DNA of 64,000 nt from Lepidurus packardi (Eukaryota; Arthropoda; Branchiopoda; Notostraca; Triopsidae), in assembly GCA_023053545.1 (NCBI GenBank), contig JAKZAN010000005.1, positions 5,518,001-5,582,000 of the forward strand. The letters are read 5' to 3'. This document shows positions 1-12,947 of this stretch, piece after piece. Made by a program: the position numbers and the translations under genes. Below the pieces are notes generated by a model, which had not been told where the DNA came from, ran no database searches, and worked only from the letters and a program-made list of their open reading frames with translations. Positions within the stretch are counted from its first letter, which is position 1. Every line of letters begins with the position of its first letter.

Positions 1-3000
1 CCCCCCCCCCCAAATAGAGAAAGAAACGAAAAAAGATCACAATTGGCATACATTTGGGTAGCCCCCAAAACCTCCCTAAACTATAGCTCACGTCATTTTC
101 GGTATAGTAATGAAAGTCAGCCGTAATGGAGAGAGAGACAGAGTAGAAGGCAGTTGAATTGTTGCAACAATTTATGTCTGACATCCAAGGAAAAAGCTAA
201 GTCGGGATCGGGAAACAAATGGTGGTCTTGGGTTGCATATGTGTATGTAGAAATAGCGTATTCTCTATTTGACTTATTTTTTATTCAGTTATTTTCTACA
301 CTGAAAATGAACTTGCTATAAAGAAGAAAAAAGTTCAGAGGAGCAAAAGTTAGCTCATAACTCTTGCTTGACTGGACTAAGGAATTCCCTTTTCTTTTCT
401 TATTTTTCTCCATTTTTTTCTTGTCTTTATTTCATTTGGGTGAATGGCGAGTCTTTTTTTTACTCTTCTTTGATGACCGAACGTGTGCTTTTTCTTTTTT
501 TTCTTAGTTGGTGAGCCAAAATGGTATGTAACTCTGGCCATATTGACCCTCCCCCCCCTCCCCTCGTGTAAGTTAGCTAAGACGGCGCACGTATTTATTC
601 CACGTAATTTGGTCCTTTTTCGACCGGAGGAAGGTTTCTTAAGGGCCCGCCGCTACCGGAAACGCCTGTCTTCCGTTTGGGATGACTGTATATCTAATAC
701 CATGGTAGAAGACGGAGTCGGAAGCTAGAAAGTTAGGATAAATTCATACGGGTCTAAATAATAAAATAATAGTAAAAAAAAGTGATAGAAAGGGCAGGGG
801 AGGGTTGGGAAAGAGTTGCTTTCATAAATGGCTCTCCAATCCGCGTGTGATAAGAGAACATGAGCAGATTAAGGTGTTTAATGAGGATAATATACACTAA
901 TTGGGTTCTAATTTAGGAGACTTGCTCCGTAGTGCTGCAGTCATGGGGGTTTTCTTGCAGTTTGGGCTAACGATTCTGGGTTGAAGACATAATTGGACGG
1001 GAAGGGCTCGTGACGTCATCACGGTGATATCCTTGATGAGAAGCACGACCATTCCCGTTGAGCGGAAAGGGTTATTTGTGATCGGAATTGGAAAATGAAT
1101 CTCAATCTCTTGGGTTTACACGTTTTCTTAGAGCCTCTTGGCCGAGAAGACAGTTTGTGACGTCGACATCGTGTTTTACTTGTCGCAAGTGGGGCGTTGA
1201 GAGAGCCTTGGAAATGGAGACTAATTCCGGGCTGTTCACATATAATTTGTTGGGTCTTTCTGACCCGCAGTGTGGGCTACGAAGTCTTTTGTGTGTTGCT
1301 CGCGAATATCATAGAGGAAGTACAGAAACGCGCGTGGATTCGTAATGCTTTACATGACTCCTAATAAGGTTTCTTTCAAAAGCTTATTGTCACTATTTTG
1401 TCATTGTGTCTCCGGAAAACAAAACATGAAAACTAGATTTGGTGTAACTTGTTATGAAACCAAAATTTGACTTATTTTGTACGAAAGATCTGCCTTTGCC
1501 TACATATATAATTTATTTTTTTTTGCTCGCACAAGAAGGCTCAGTTTAAGGTCTTAACAAATGTGCTGTGTCGAAATTTAGACCGACTCACAAGTAATGC
1601 GAAGGATTTTCTTCAGTTTCATACGTTTCAAACCACATCCTGGAATGCCATTAAGAAGAATTCCCATGCAAATGCACTGGTATATAAATTCTGGTTTTAA
1701 AAACGAAAGTAAAAAAAATAACGTGTCAGTCGCTCTTTTATTGTATCGTTTACGACTTAAAAAGAAAAAGTCTCTTTTCTTGGCTGGGATTTCTTTTAAG
1801 TTTGTTTCGCGGCTTTTGCTGGGTAACCCAAGCACATGTGGTTTTGATGACGTGATACTTAAGCTTTGAGGAATGAAAAAGCATGAAAGTCACGCTTGGC
1901 AAGTGTTGCGGATCTACGCCAGCAAGACGGAAAAGGAGGGGGGTGCTTTTTCCCTCTTAATATGTACAAAATATGGCAGTACTTGACCCAGATTCACATG
2001 TGAGACACCAGGACACACACACAGAGCAAGACTGATGTATAATCTACTGTCGTCTTCCAGAGACAAAAGGAAAAGAGCAATAAGTCGAGCCGTTTGGTTT
2101 TGTTTTAAGAAATTTCGATGGAAAAATCGAAAAAAAATCCTTTTTCGTGTTTCTTCTTATAGCTTTTGATGTGAGAAAAAGAGTTTCTTTAGACCCCAAC
2201 GTCCGATCTGCTAAGCCTTTAATACAAGATTTTAATCAGCGCTTCTTCTTTTTTCGCTGTGTTTACTTGAGGGAGCGGAAAAAAAGAGACAGACAATGGA
2301 GCCAACAACGTCTTGGCCATCTTAACCTTGCGTCACCCAATAAGCGAGCGTTTATTACCGTGGAAACAAGCTGCTGTGAACGTGCTTTCCGGTACCAGCA
2401 AAGTCTTGACCAGTGTTCTCGCGCGCTCTTCGTGTTGGTCCATTTTTTTGTTAGATTCTTTCTGTATCTTTGTGAGAAATTCCCAGCCCGTGGCCCAGCA
2501 ACAATTTAGCTTATATAGATTACGCTCCAGACGGGTTTTTCTTTTGTTTTCAGATTTTTTTACTATTAGTACTTGGCACAAACGCGACATAAAACTCATT
2601 ACTGGACTACAAAAGTCGATAAAGCCTGGGTAAGTTCATCATAGCTCTAATTTTGGGCCACTGGAATCACAAGAGTGTCACTTTTCCTTGACCTCTTGAC
2701 ATGTGGGGAAGTGGAACCGGAACACTGTTGCTGAAATGCGTTTAGCATTCCTTTTCACGCTTTGGAATGCCGTATGAAGTCATCGTATGAAGAATTTTTC
2801 AACTTTGCGAGAGAGAGAGGGGTACTGAAAGTCTCATCTTGAGCGTGTAATGAGAAGTTTTGGAGAATTGCAGAGCTCATTTTAATGACACGAATTGGAA
2901 TTCCAAGCTGGAAGATACAGTGAGCAGTTTACGGCTTCCAGGAAGTTATTAATATAAGATGCCTCCGTCGAATGTCGGCTGACAAGTGTTGACACGTTAT

Positions 3001-3149
3001 GGGTAAATTAATATGCGTAATAGATGACAGCTAATTTGCATACCGAGAAGTGACCAGTGTACCGCCTTGATGGCATAAGAGTGAAAAGAAAATGTTAAGA
3101 ATTCATAGTTTGTTATATATAGTAAATGAGTAGATGTTTGCGCTTACGG

Positions 3150-3226
3150 AAGCCGTAGCAAGAGGACCCCCGCACAAGGAGGAGGGTTGGAGGGGTCCGA
3201 AAACATAAAGTAATTTGCTACGGCTT
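3150..3226. repeat. Two-stem inverted repeat (hairpin)
   Basis: AAGCCGTAGCAA at 3150-3161 is the perfect reverse complement of 3215-3226. Inside it, GGACCCC at 3164-3170 pairs with GGGGTCC at 3192-3198. The spacers are asymmetric (2 versus 16 bases), and the apical loop is about 21 bases. It could be a small transposon relic or a structured RNA. Nothing in the flanks decides between these. Confidence 0.5.
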
Positions 3227-6200
3227 GCTGTGTAACGTCTCCAAGGAGCCATATGGGTGATGGCTTGCCTTGCATGTAATCAATGGGTCTGGGGCAGTCC
3301 AGACATCATCCCACATATGGAAGTTACCAATGTTCGCAAGGGGCACGTCACTTGACTATTAATTTAGTATACAAGTCATCGTTTTGATTAAAAGTGCTTG
3401 TAGGCGAGACGTCTATACGCGTATGGGAGGCCCGAGTCATTTTTTAATTTATTTTTTTAAAGAGAAAAATAGTCTTCTTGGGTGGAGAATTAGGCGGGCG
3501 ATAGAATGGGAAACGATACTTTGTGTTTGTTTAGGTCCTTCAAGTTTTCGAGTTTTTTGACAGTGACGAATCGAGGCGCATAAGCACAGCTGGACATGAT
3601 ACCTTGCCTATACAAACCATTTTGAAAATAGCGTATTTTTCAATAGCGTGTATATTTATAGTGTGTTGAAGCCTTGTAAAGTACAAGAATCCGGCCTAAG
3701 AAATCGTGTTCGGGGGATACTGGCTTTGAACACTGCGGTTTTTTGTCGTGTTGTGCCAACCGAACCAGTTTATTTATTTTTGGCTTTTCACGTGCAGGTA
3801 GGAAAGGAAGAAAACGCTATAAATCTTGGCATGATTCGAGAGGTGTCAACCTGCTAAAAGAATATATGGCGAACGTTTTTAGGGACGACTTGAAAAGAAA
3901 AGCGACGAGGGCGTCACTATTTATTAGTCTAATTGTCTGCTGGAAAGAAAGTTTGGGGTTTCAGGGCCTGGGAATGCCGAAAAGAGCCATTGTAAAATTC
4001 TTTTATTTTTTAAACTTTTTATGTACATATATAGGAGCGGACAGAAGAAGTAAGCGATAGCGTTCAAGACCTTCGAAAACTGATTCTAAAGATGTGGACA
4101 AGAATCATTGATCTTGGTAGTCGCTTTTTCAGGCTCTTTGTTGGACACAGGGTGAGGGTGGGGTTAGTGGAAAAATGGGGGATAGAATGTCGTTTTTTTT
4201 CGTTTTGGGATCCTCTCCAGCTCCACCCAGAGCGGAAGAAAGAGACGAAAGAGACGACTCTGTGAAGGCGAATTGCACATGGAAGCGCCCAGTAAACATG
4301 ATGGCTAAACACGCTCGAATTCATGTCAAGGCCCGTGATAGATCCGGTGCAAAAAGTCTTACATTCTGACCCAAAAGGACCTTTTTCATTATGCATAGTG
4401 CGTATAAAGTACGCGGAAACCATTTCATGCTGATGCGCTTTGGCTCCTTACGACTTCTTGGCAAGCGAGCGCTGTTTTTTTTTAATAAATATTTGTTCTT
4501 TTTTTTAAAAAAATTTATGTTGTCTTTTCTATTTTTCTTTTTTAAGACTTAATTGCTGCCCTTTCCAAATGTCGAGAGTTTTTGGTTTTGATGACGAGAA
4601 AGAGAGCACGTAGATTAATGCGCTTACCCTTCCAAATGTCAGCATCTAAAAGATATAGCGTAACAAGGAGCCACACATAGACATACACACACATACACCA
4701 TTTTTTTAATGGATTCAAGGGAAGAAGCGTCGAAAACAAGGAAGGGAGGAAGGAAAACAACAGCAGCGAAACTCGTAGAGGCTGAAAAAGCAACTTCAGG
4801 GGTAGGAAAAGGGACGGTTTTTAATTGAATTTGGAATGACTTGCAGCATTGTTGGCTATGAGTGGGGGTATATGTACGTATAGTGCGGCAGGGAAACCCC
4901 AACGAGAAATGGATCCGGACAGTTCGTAAAGTGCTCCTTTGCACCCATTCTTTTATTCAAGGAAGTTTTTATTATATCATTCTTTTCGACTTGAACTGAA
5001 ATAAATAGAAATTGCATATGTGTATAGTATAGGTTTAAACTTTCTGGCGGGAGTTGAATTAAACAGGGGTGGACGTACGAAATTAAGTCGCGTGAGCATA
5101 TCTCAAACTTGTTGGCGACGTGTTTTGTGTCTTTGAATCAGAACCGGTAGGGGGTGAGTGTATGGATGCTGCGCGACCGTGGAGCTGAACAAGTGACGTG
5201 GCAAGAAACATCTGATCGTAAAATTTAAACTTCCTTCGTACCATAGACTATACTTGTGCTCGGGTAAACCTTCAAGGGTTAGGAGAGATATTGGTTTTTG
5301 GTTGGGTAACTTTACAACTGAAACACTCGTTTTCCAATTCTGTTACCTTTGGAAACATGAGCTGTTGCGAGCAAAATGAAGGATTTCCTCTTCTTACAAA
5401 TATAAAGATCTACTATTAAAAAGGGGATTCAACAGCCTTGCTTGTTTATTTAGACTAGCTTGTCTACAGAATTAAGTCCTGTTTAGGCTTAATCTTAGCT
5501 AAAATAACTGCCATTTAAGGCGGTGTACTGCAAAGTAGTTGATCATTTTTTGTCACAAGGGGACACTCATGCCATACTCTTTCTCAATGTAATTTAATAA
5601 ATTATAACAAGAAAGTAAAAGAAACAGAAAGAGATACTTTTTTTTTAACTAGCTTAGTAATAAAATCTATAGAACTGGGTTCGTTTGTTGGTATTATGGG
5701 TTATTTGACATTTTCATAACTTGGAACTCTATGTAAAAAATATTAACAGAGACACACCCACTTCTTTAGACAAATGCATCCCATGCATTACTATCACATA
5801 GAATTTGATTATATTGCATAGGGAATGGGAATTTGTTAATCCATTTTTGCCATGCTGTAGTGCCATAACGGGCTCTGGTACACCGTGGCCTTAACATTGG
5901 ATAGATAGCCAGATGATACGGCGTAGGCGGTAAACATCGGCAAATTCGAGACAACTTTTTTGCTAAACCCGGTGTATATTTGAGAGAACCCCTTGCACAG
6001 TAAAGTTGTGTACAGTAGTCGCTAGTAGAAAAACTTGTAGGTCTCCCTTTTCCGAAAGATAGTAAATTAGTAATATGCACATTGAGTGTTAATCCATGGA
6101 AATTTATTGGCGATATGAAATAAATTGTCTGAAAAGAAATTCTTTGATATTTCAATCCGCGATGGAAAGGGGGAACTTTAGGACCCAAATTGCATGTAAA

Positions 6201-6283
6201 CAAAAAAAAATCGATTCTCAAGAAGTCATGTTTCGGAACTTGCCAATTTAGCATCCAAACCCAGTCTGCCGAGCTGTGCAGGA

Positions 6284-6306
6284 GCTAAGATATACGGGAG
6301 CCTTAA
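6284..6306. mobile_element. Solo right end of TTAA-type MITE family
   Basis: GCTAAGATATACGGGAGCC followed by TTAA matches the right end of the complete element at 17733-18140 with one difference. No matching left end was found to the left; a weak TTAAGGC at about 5516 is not convincing. This is a truncated or decayed copy. Confidence 0.55.
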
Positions 6307-7264
6307 GCGACCATATTTTTTTTTTTATTAATCCACAGCGGCTTCTTGTTCTTGGAAAGGTTGAAAAAGTTTCAAAATGTTGAAGATCTTAAACAAGTAG
6401 TTTCGCCTTTTTACCACGCCTCTTTGCTTAATAATGTGAATTCTTAAAGCCCCATAAGTTGTAACGCTTATCTTAATGTTATCAGGCCTGAATAGATTTA
6501 GCATACAGCCCATACGGGGTACCGTGGAATCTTGTGTAAGAGAGTTGGATCAAACTTTCCGTAAAGGGATGGACATACAATCTTTTGGCCGGGCAGTTTA
6601 TTATTGACAGCCAGGCGTGATTCGGCCACTTGCTGAGTTCCATTTACGTTCCCCAGGATCAATTTATTCAGTCCAGTGCAAGTCTGAGCTGCTGCTGGCT
6701 TGTATGCCCCCCCCCCCCTCCCTCCTTCGTTTTTTTTACAAAATAAAAAAACATAAAATAAGAGGAAGATAATGTGTGGCCTTCCATTTTTATCGCTGAA
6801 TATCCGGTAGTTTTTGAGTCCATCTCAAACATGCGGAGATGGCTGACGGCCGTGTGGGCTACTATTGTCCGGTGAAAGATTATTTCGATGGTTATCGGTT
6901 AAAGGTCTATAAGGGGAGGCAAAAAAAGGAATCGTGCAGGACCAAATAAAACGCGTGTGTCGTGAAGGCTGCCATGCATGGCATGGCCGGCGAGATCGAG
7001 ACAAAAGAATCATTTTCGCTTCATTTTCGACAAAAAGAAACGGTTATTGGAACAAGGTGTTGATGGAGAACGACGATTGTGCACGCTTGCACGCGGGCGG
7101 GAGCGACAAGAGAGCCAGAGAGAGAGTGGTTGCAGGTGCTGCTGGAGATTGGTAGCTGATAAATAATCGTTCTTCTTATGCTTGACTTATGTTATTTCTC
7201 GGGCAAACGTGTAGCGACTGAGCCAGTTGAGAGTTTCATAACTTTCTAATTTAAATATTTCTTT

Positions 7265-7288
7265 AAAAAAAAAAAAAAAAAAAAAAAA
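7265..7288 (+). repeat. Poly(A) tract, 24 bases
   Basis: An uninterrupted run of 24 A. No retroposon body or target duplication is obvious around it, so I call it a simple repeat rather than a retrotransposon tail. Confidence 0.8.
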
Positions 7289-10200
7289 GTTAGGAAGTTT
7301 TTTGACCGAGTTTGAGAATCCAAAAGTTTTTGGCCTTGAAAGGGAAAGGAAAATGTGAGGCATTTCTACTCAAATTTCTGGGTTTCTTTTTGCTTGGAAA
7401 AACGGCAACAAATATTCGAAGCCAAAAAGTGTTTTTTAGGGGTGGTTTGGACCCTCTTTGTTTCTTTGCTGAAATCGAACTCATTGATGCAGAAGAGGTT
7501 TTCCGAAAGAAGTTGTTACATAGATTAGTCAGGGCTTTTCCTTTCGGCAAAACATTTTAGCATAGAGTTTTTTTTAGGTTTTTCCTTTCTTTTAGTTATT
7601 GAAATGATATTGGAAAGGGCGCATGTCACGCGACAAGGCGAATTCTTTTGCACGGTACTTCATTGATTCACGGATATATAGATCCCAAAACGTTGAATCT
7701 TTAATTTTAGGATTCTCTTTGTCAAGGACAGTATCTCCCAAATTTCGCCAAGCGCTATAAACATGGGTTGGGGAAGCAAATAAACGGATAAGAAAATATT
7801 TACGTGCATGTTTCATTGATTAACGAGTCCAGATGCCCATGGGCTATCGACTCAATTCAGTAACTTGGGCGTTTTTAATTTTTTTTTATGATTGTTGTAT
7901 CTTTGGGCACCAATCTAAAGTAGTATTATCGGGTAAATCGATAAGAGAAAAAAAGGATAGTGTTTATATCCCAAATTGGGAAAGCCTTTTAAGCCTTGGG
8001 AATATGCTATATTAATCTCTTTCAGACTGGCTTGACATTTGAATGATTCTTCCATCTTTAATATTCCCGAGGTTGAGTTTCTCTTTATGATAGCTTCCGG
8101 CCTTGTAAGATGTAATAAAGTTCAAGAAGCAGAAAGTTTGGAAAATTGTAGTATCTGGAAAAAGCACAACAATCTGGCATTACGCACTTAAAAAAAAACG
8201 ACCTATTAGAGATCCCGACTACTCGAGAAGGATCAGACGTTTTCGTTCTTTTTGTTGTTTTTAGTATTCGACATTGGGACCGAAATGGGCCGTTGTTCTT
8301 TTCTCTCCCAACCCAGCCAGGGAACGATACTTTTCGTCGAAAAGCCATACACCTGGAACTTGGAACAGTTTGAAGCCTTAAGAAGAGTGCACTATGATCG
8401 TTGAGCCAAGTGCATTTGAATCGGTCCTTCCAAAAAATAAAGTTCTCGGGAAAGTAAAACTTTTTCGGAAATCGGCTCGTTCACTCTCGAAACCAACGAG
8501 CGAGTGTCTACTTTTGGCTTTGCTCGTTTCGCTACAAGTTTCTCCTCTTTGGCTTTGGGAGTTTTCGGGGGCGGAATGCTTCAGCTTCTTAACACAAAAC
8601 GTCTCAGAACCGACCCTGTTTAGTTAATGGTTGAGTGAGGCCTTCTCTCTTATTGTTACTTCCCCCGTGCCAGTCGTCTTGGGAATTTGGCTACCGAAAG
8701 AGCTTGCCATTTGCTCTCGCTGTGTATTATTGACTAATATCTCCAAGTATGGGACTGGCGCTACACAGCCTAAAATCTTCCCTTTCCGATTCTGGATAAA
8801 GCAGAGCACCGGTCAAAATGGGGGGGAGGTTCACTCTTGTGAAACATATTGAGAGCAGATTGTGTTTCCTTATTATTAGTATTCGTTAGAAGGGTATCAT
8901 TAGAAGCAGGAGCTGGTTGCTTTGCAACTTGAGGCAAACAAGTCACTCATGAACGTACGTCATTCGCGTTCTTCTGTGTTCTCTTTTTCAGTTCTAGATA
9001 TTAGACAAAGAGTGCCAAGGCATTCTCGAGGTTCAACAAAGTTGCAAACGAGGAACATGTGCGATTTCCATAATTTTGGTATTGGTGTCTGTATAAGAGG
9101 GAGTCTGATTCAATTATGGCGGTGAACAAACTTTTTTAAATTTATTTTTTTCTCATATTTTTACCCTGCTCCCCGCCTTTGGTAAAGACCGGCGACAAGC
9201 TTTATAAGCCAAGAGACTAGGTATGAAGCTTCTTTAGGAAAAGAAGAAAAGCCACAGAGAAAAAACTCCCCATTCATTTCCCCCACGCATTCCAATACGT
9301 GGATACTTTGGGTTAGCCCGCCTGGAATCGCCGAGTCATTGCATACTACATGCCCATTGACCAGCTCCTAAGGGTAGATAACCACATTAGTCGAGTGAAA
9401 GGAAGAGAATTGTAAAACACGTGTCACGTGTGTAAAATACATTCAAGAAGCTATTATTTTTTTTTTTTTGGGGGGGGGAGACCTTTGGCATATACCGAAA
9501 GGCATTCCACTGTTTATTCATTGGGTTCTAAATACTCTATAGTTCTCAAAAGACCCAGTTTAAAGCGTTTGTTCCGTCTAAGCTTATTGTAAAGTTTTGT
9601 ATCCCTCATCCTGCAAAATTAACGAACACTAATAAGAACCGAAAGACAGGTACAAGAAAAGGTTATGACCGAATGAAACGCGCTTAGTACATTGGAGAAT
9701 AATATCCTGTCTTTCTGGGTACGAGAGCTATCAATTTGATTGTCCATCAGCTATAAACTACGCGAATGGCAATAGAGCGAGTTTTTCCTTGAAGAAGAGC
9801 GAATTAAGAACGAATTAAGGTCTACGCCTGTAGTACCTTCCAAATGTACATGGGACAAAAGTCTCGTCAGGTGTTTTATGATATTAGGTAATGAGCCACA
9901 GCTCCCCTCTATGCTGCGATTATTATGACATTTTTAATTATGGTAGTCATTAAGTTCCCTGACTACCAGGTGTATTAGCAGCTCATTAGCAGCTACCCCC
10001 CAAAATTTGCCCCATGCTTTGGATGTACATGTACCTCTGTAACAGGGTATATAACCACACGACAAAGGCCCAGTATCTTTTTCCCCCTCCCTTAACAAAA
10101 CGACTAACGTCCAGTCATTCATACCAAAAAAAAGAAGGAAAAAAGAAACAGTGACACCACATGTCCAAGAAAAATATATAAAATATAGCTTTTGTCATAG

Positions 10201-12533
10201 GATGTATAGGGCTTGATAAGGGATGAAGGATGATGTGACTCCTTGGTCTTGTGCTCTCGCTCTGGTCGTCACTTTATAGGCCGTCACAGTCCAGCAAACG
10301 CTCCTTTATTTTATTTTTTTACCCTGAGATCTTCTCGCTCCATAAATATACGTCTCGCGTTTTCTTATTGGGTTGCTCTGGCGCTGCACTACAGAGCGAA
10401 GCGTGCTCAACTGCAAAAAAAAAATGTGCCAAAGCAATTGAGCACTCGTTTGTGTGTTCTGGGGTTCTTGTTCTATTTTATTAATTTTTTTAATTATTTT
10501 CAACGAAAGCAAATTAATGTTGTGTTTGTGCATTGTGTAAGGCCAAGGCTGAGTAAACCGGGGGATGGTTTTCGGCGCCGTAAAGCATCGATTCATTCAT
10601 CTTGTGTTTGTATAGAGACTTGTCAGGTGAATTTATGATGCGGCCAAACTTGTAGAAAAGTCAACGGACTGGAAGCGCTGTCTCTTATTTTTCTCTCTCG
10701 CTCTTCATTTTGGTTTTGTTTGCTTCTGTCTCTCTCGTAATGGAATTGAAATATTTTGGGGTTGAACGAGAAGCGCCGGTTGGTGTAATTCCTATGTGTT
10801 TGTCAACTTTGGAGGTTGAGCTTTTGTAATGAGCATAACTGACTTTTTTCTGTTTACTTTTTAAGCTGAGCTGAGTAGATAATTTGCTATTAACTTTTTT
10901 GGGAGAGGTCGCTTAAGGAAAGCACTTTGGATTAAACGTTGGGGTTAGATAATGCGTAGGAGCAACTTTGGAAGATCCCTAGGAACGCTGTGTAGTAGCA
11001 GCCTTTTAGCTTGATTGATTCTAAATTATGGAGGATAATGAGCCAAATTGGATAATAATTCTCTTTTTTTTTGCTTTTTGGATGGAAGGGCGTGTGTCGA
11101 GAGACGAAGGCAAAGGAGAAAGGAATATATGAAGTTGGTTAGGTATTGGGATTTTCGTTTTTTGGGGGAAAAGGCTTTTGCATCCATTTTGGAATATGTA
11201 TTTCAACCAACTTTGTATTGCGGGTTAATAATGCTGGATCCCTTTGAAAAGCAAAAGGGGGACAGAGGGATAGATAAAGGATTTAGTCAATTAAGATCCT
11301 CCACGGGAGACTCGGGTTCGACTAATGAAGGAACCTTTTGGGTGATCAAAGCAAATGGTTTGTTGCTGATGCGGAAGCAATGAAACAAGAAACTCGCAAG
11401 GCAAGACAGAAGGCCCTTGCTGTGCAAAGACTTATTGCCAGATCAGAGGAGTTTGGTTTGATGAACCGAGAACCTGGACCAAATGGATCACTTTGTCTAG
11501 GAACAGCTGAAGAAAAAGTAGAATAAAAAGGAAGGGTTTATGTCTTCCTTTCTTCAGGAGGGGAATATTTTACCCCCAACTCGAGGCGTTTTTTTGAATT
11601 TCAAATGAGCTAATTTCGGGTAGTGTAGACTGTACTTTTCCCCCCTCTTATTTTTTTCTGTTTGGTTAGGTAGAAATGGCTTTGGGGGGTCCTGTCCGAC
11701 CCATTGACCGTTATACGGTCAATAATTCTTAGACTGTAATTGGAAAGACTGAGAGACAGGTTAACAGGCAGTTTGGTTTTGAATAGTTTTTTTTTATATA
11801 TAAATCCTTTGCGAGTTATATAGATATACATTCTTCGCTGAAACAGTCCAATTGCGGCTTTTTGCGTATGTTTTAGTGCCGTTTGGGATAGAGATTTGTT
11901 GCATCCGTATGGAATTAATTCTACTTCCACAACAACGCGACACCAGATAGAACGAAAATAAAAGCGAAGGATGGTACATTAGATCCTTCTGGACGGAAAT
12001 GAAAGTTTCTAGTGTGTATATATTTATATATATCCCCTTGGACATTGTAACATACCAATATAAGAAAAGAAAAGGCCAAGGAAAGCTCGACTGTTATATA
12101 TAAATATATATATTTTGGGGGTCTCTTTGAGGCTTCTAAATACGTGCCGGGAAACGTGTAGTTTTATACAACCTGTTCTATCTTTTGGGGTGTTAACTAG
12201 GGAGAGAATCGGTATGTATTTATCCCATGTCACAATCATTGGGACGTGGATCGAAGCTTCGATGCTCTTTTATTGATCCTTTCTTTCCACGGATGGATAG
12301 AGGGAAACGCATTTAATCTGGTCTGTCGTTATATTCAGTTTAGATTCAAGTCTGTAAGGAAAGGGGGGTTGGGGACTTTTCTGGGTTTAATTGACAAATG
12401 TCCCATCGTATCAGGGTGGGGGGACCATTTTAAAGTATAAGACATATTGATTGCTTGGAGAGAAATGTTTTTCGTTCTGGAGAAGAGTTTTTAATGAAAA
12501 GTTGTGTTGTTTTTCTTCCATTTCCTTAATCAG

Positions 12534-12947
12534 ATGTGTCGTCGGTGCCCGTCCAGTTGGTGCAAAGTCAAGCTGGAGCTCACGTGAATGTCACTTGCCC
12601 TGGAGTGAGTGAACATTCGTTGGTGCTGGTGCTGGAATGGCGGTGTCGGGGGTGTGAACCTTCCAATTTAATTAACCCAGTGATAAGCACATCGGGGTCT
12701 TCTTCTTCTTCGTCGTCGTCACATCACAATAACCATCACCATCAACAGCAGCAACAACAGACGGAATTTAAGCTCGTCGAGTTCGCCAGCGAAGCTACGA
12801 CTGTCTGGCACAATCAAGAGCGAGTCACCTTAGGGGAGAGTTACCATCTCGAGTTCCGACCTGTGAAATCTACGGATTCGGGTCATTACCTCTGTTTGGT
12901 CAACAATCGACCGCGGCCGGAAACAGTCATTCGGCTCATCGTTCAAG
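12534..12947 (+). CDS. Ptp99A: Ptp99A-like exon: Ig domain with low-complexity insert
   Basis: One exon encodes the whole Ig-like domain. It has the B-strand Cys (VNVTCPG), a C-strand Trp (LEWRCRGC) and the F-strand motif DSGHYLCLV. Between them is an insert of Ser, His, Asn and Gln runs encoded at about 12694-12761. Entry and exit are both phase 1, typical of a shuffled extracellular module. The donor is CAAG/GTATTA, and the next in-phase exon lies 15.1 kb downstream. The first residues read [11 protein letters not shown] after a split codon. Confidence 0.85.

Larger units (their letters stand above)
1..12533. other. No supported exon; upstream flank or intron of Ptp99A-like gene
   Basis: I see no coding segment here that I can support. 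Open frames are short, low in complexity and lack family motifs. The exon at 12534 starts one base into a codon behind a normal acceptor (pyrimidine tract then CAG), so at least the right part of this stretch must be intron. The signal-peptide exon of the phosphatase was not found and may lie outside the window. Contents: homopolymer runs (C at 1-11, A24 at 7265-7288, C at about 6709-6718, G at about 9471-9478), an imperfect hairpin at 3150-3226 and one solo transposon end at 6284-6306. Otherwise it is unremarkable AT-rich non-coding DNA. Confidence 0.6.

Noticed and set aside
5766..6254. 162-codon minus-strand frame beside a solo MITE end
   Set aside because: Composition is ordinary non-coding, with no domain; the adjacent transposon end suggests it may be decayed repeat, but no transposase motif is visible.
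7265..7288. Poly(A) run as a retrotransposon tail
   Set aside because: No retroposon body, reverse transcriptase or flanking duplication seen.
10306..10638. Overlapping frames with a hydrophobic start, considered as a Ptp99A signal-peptide exon
   Set aside because: No convincing signal-peptide cleavage context and no donor leaving the single base the 12534 exon needs.
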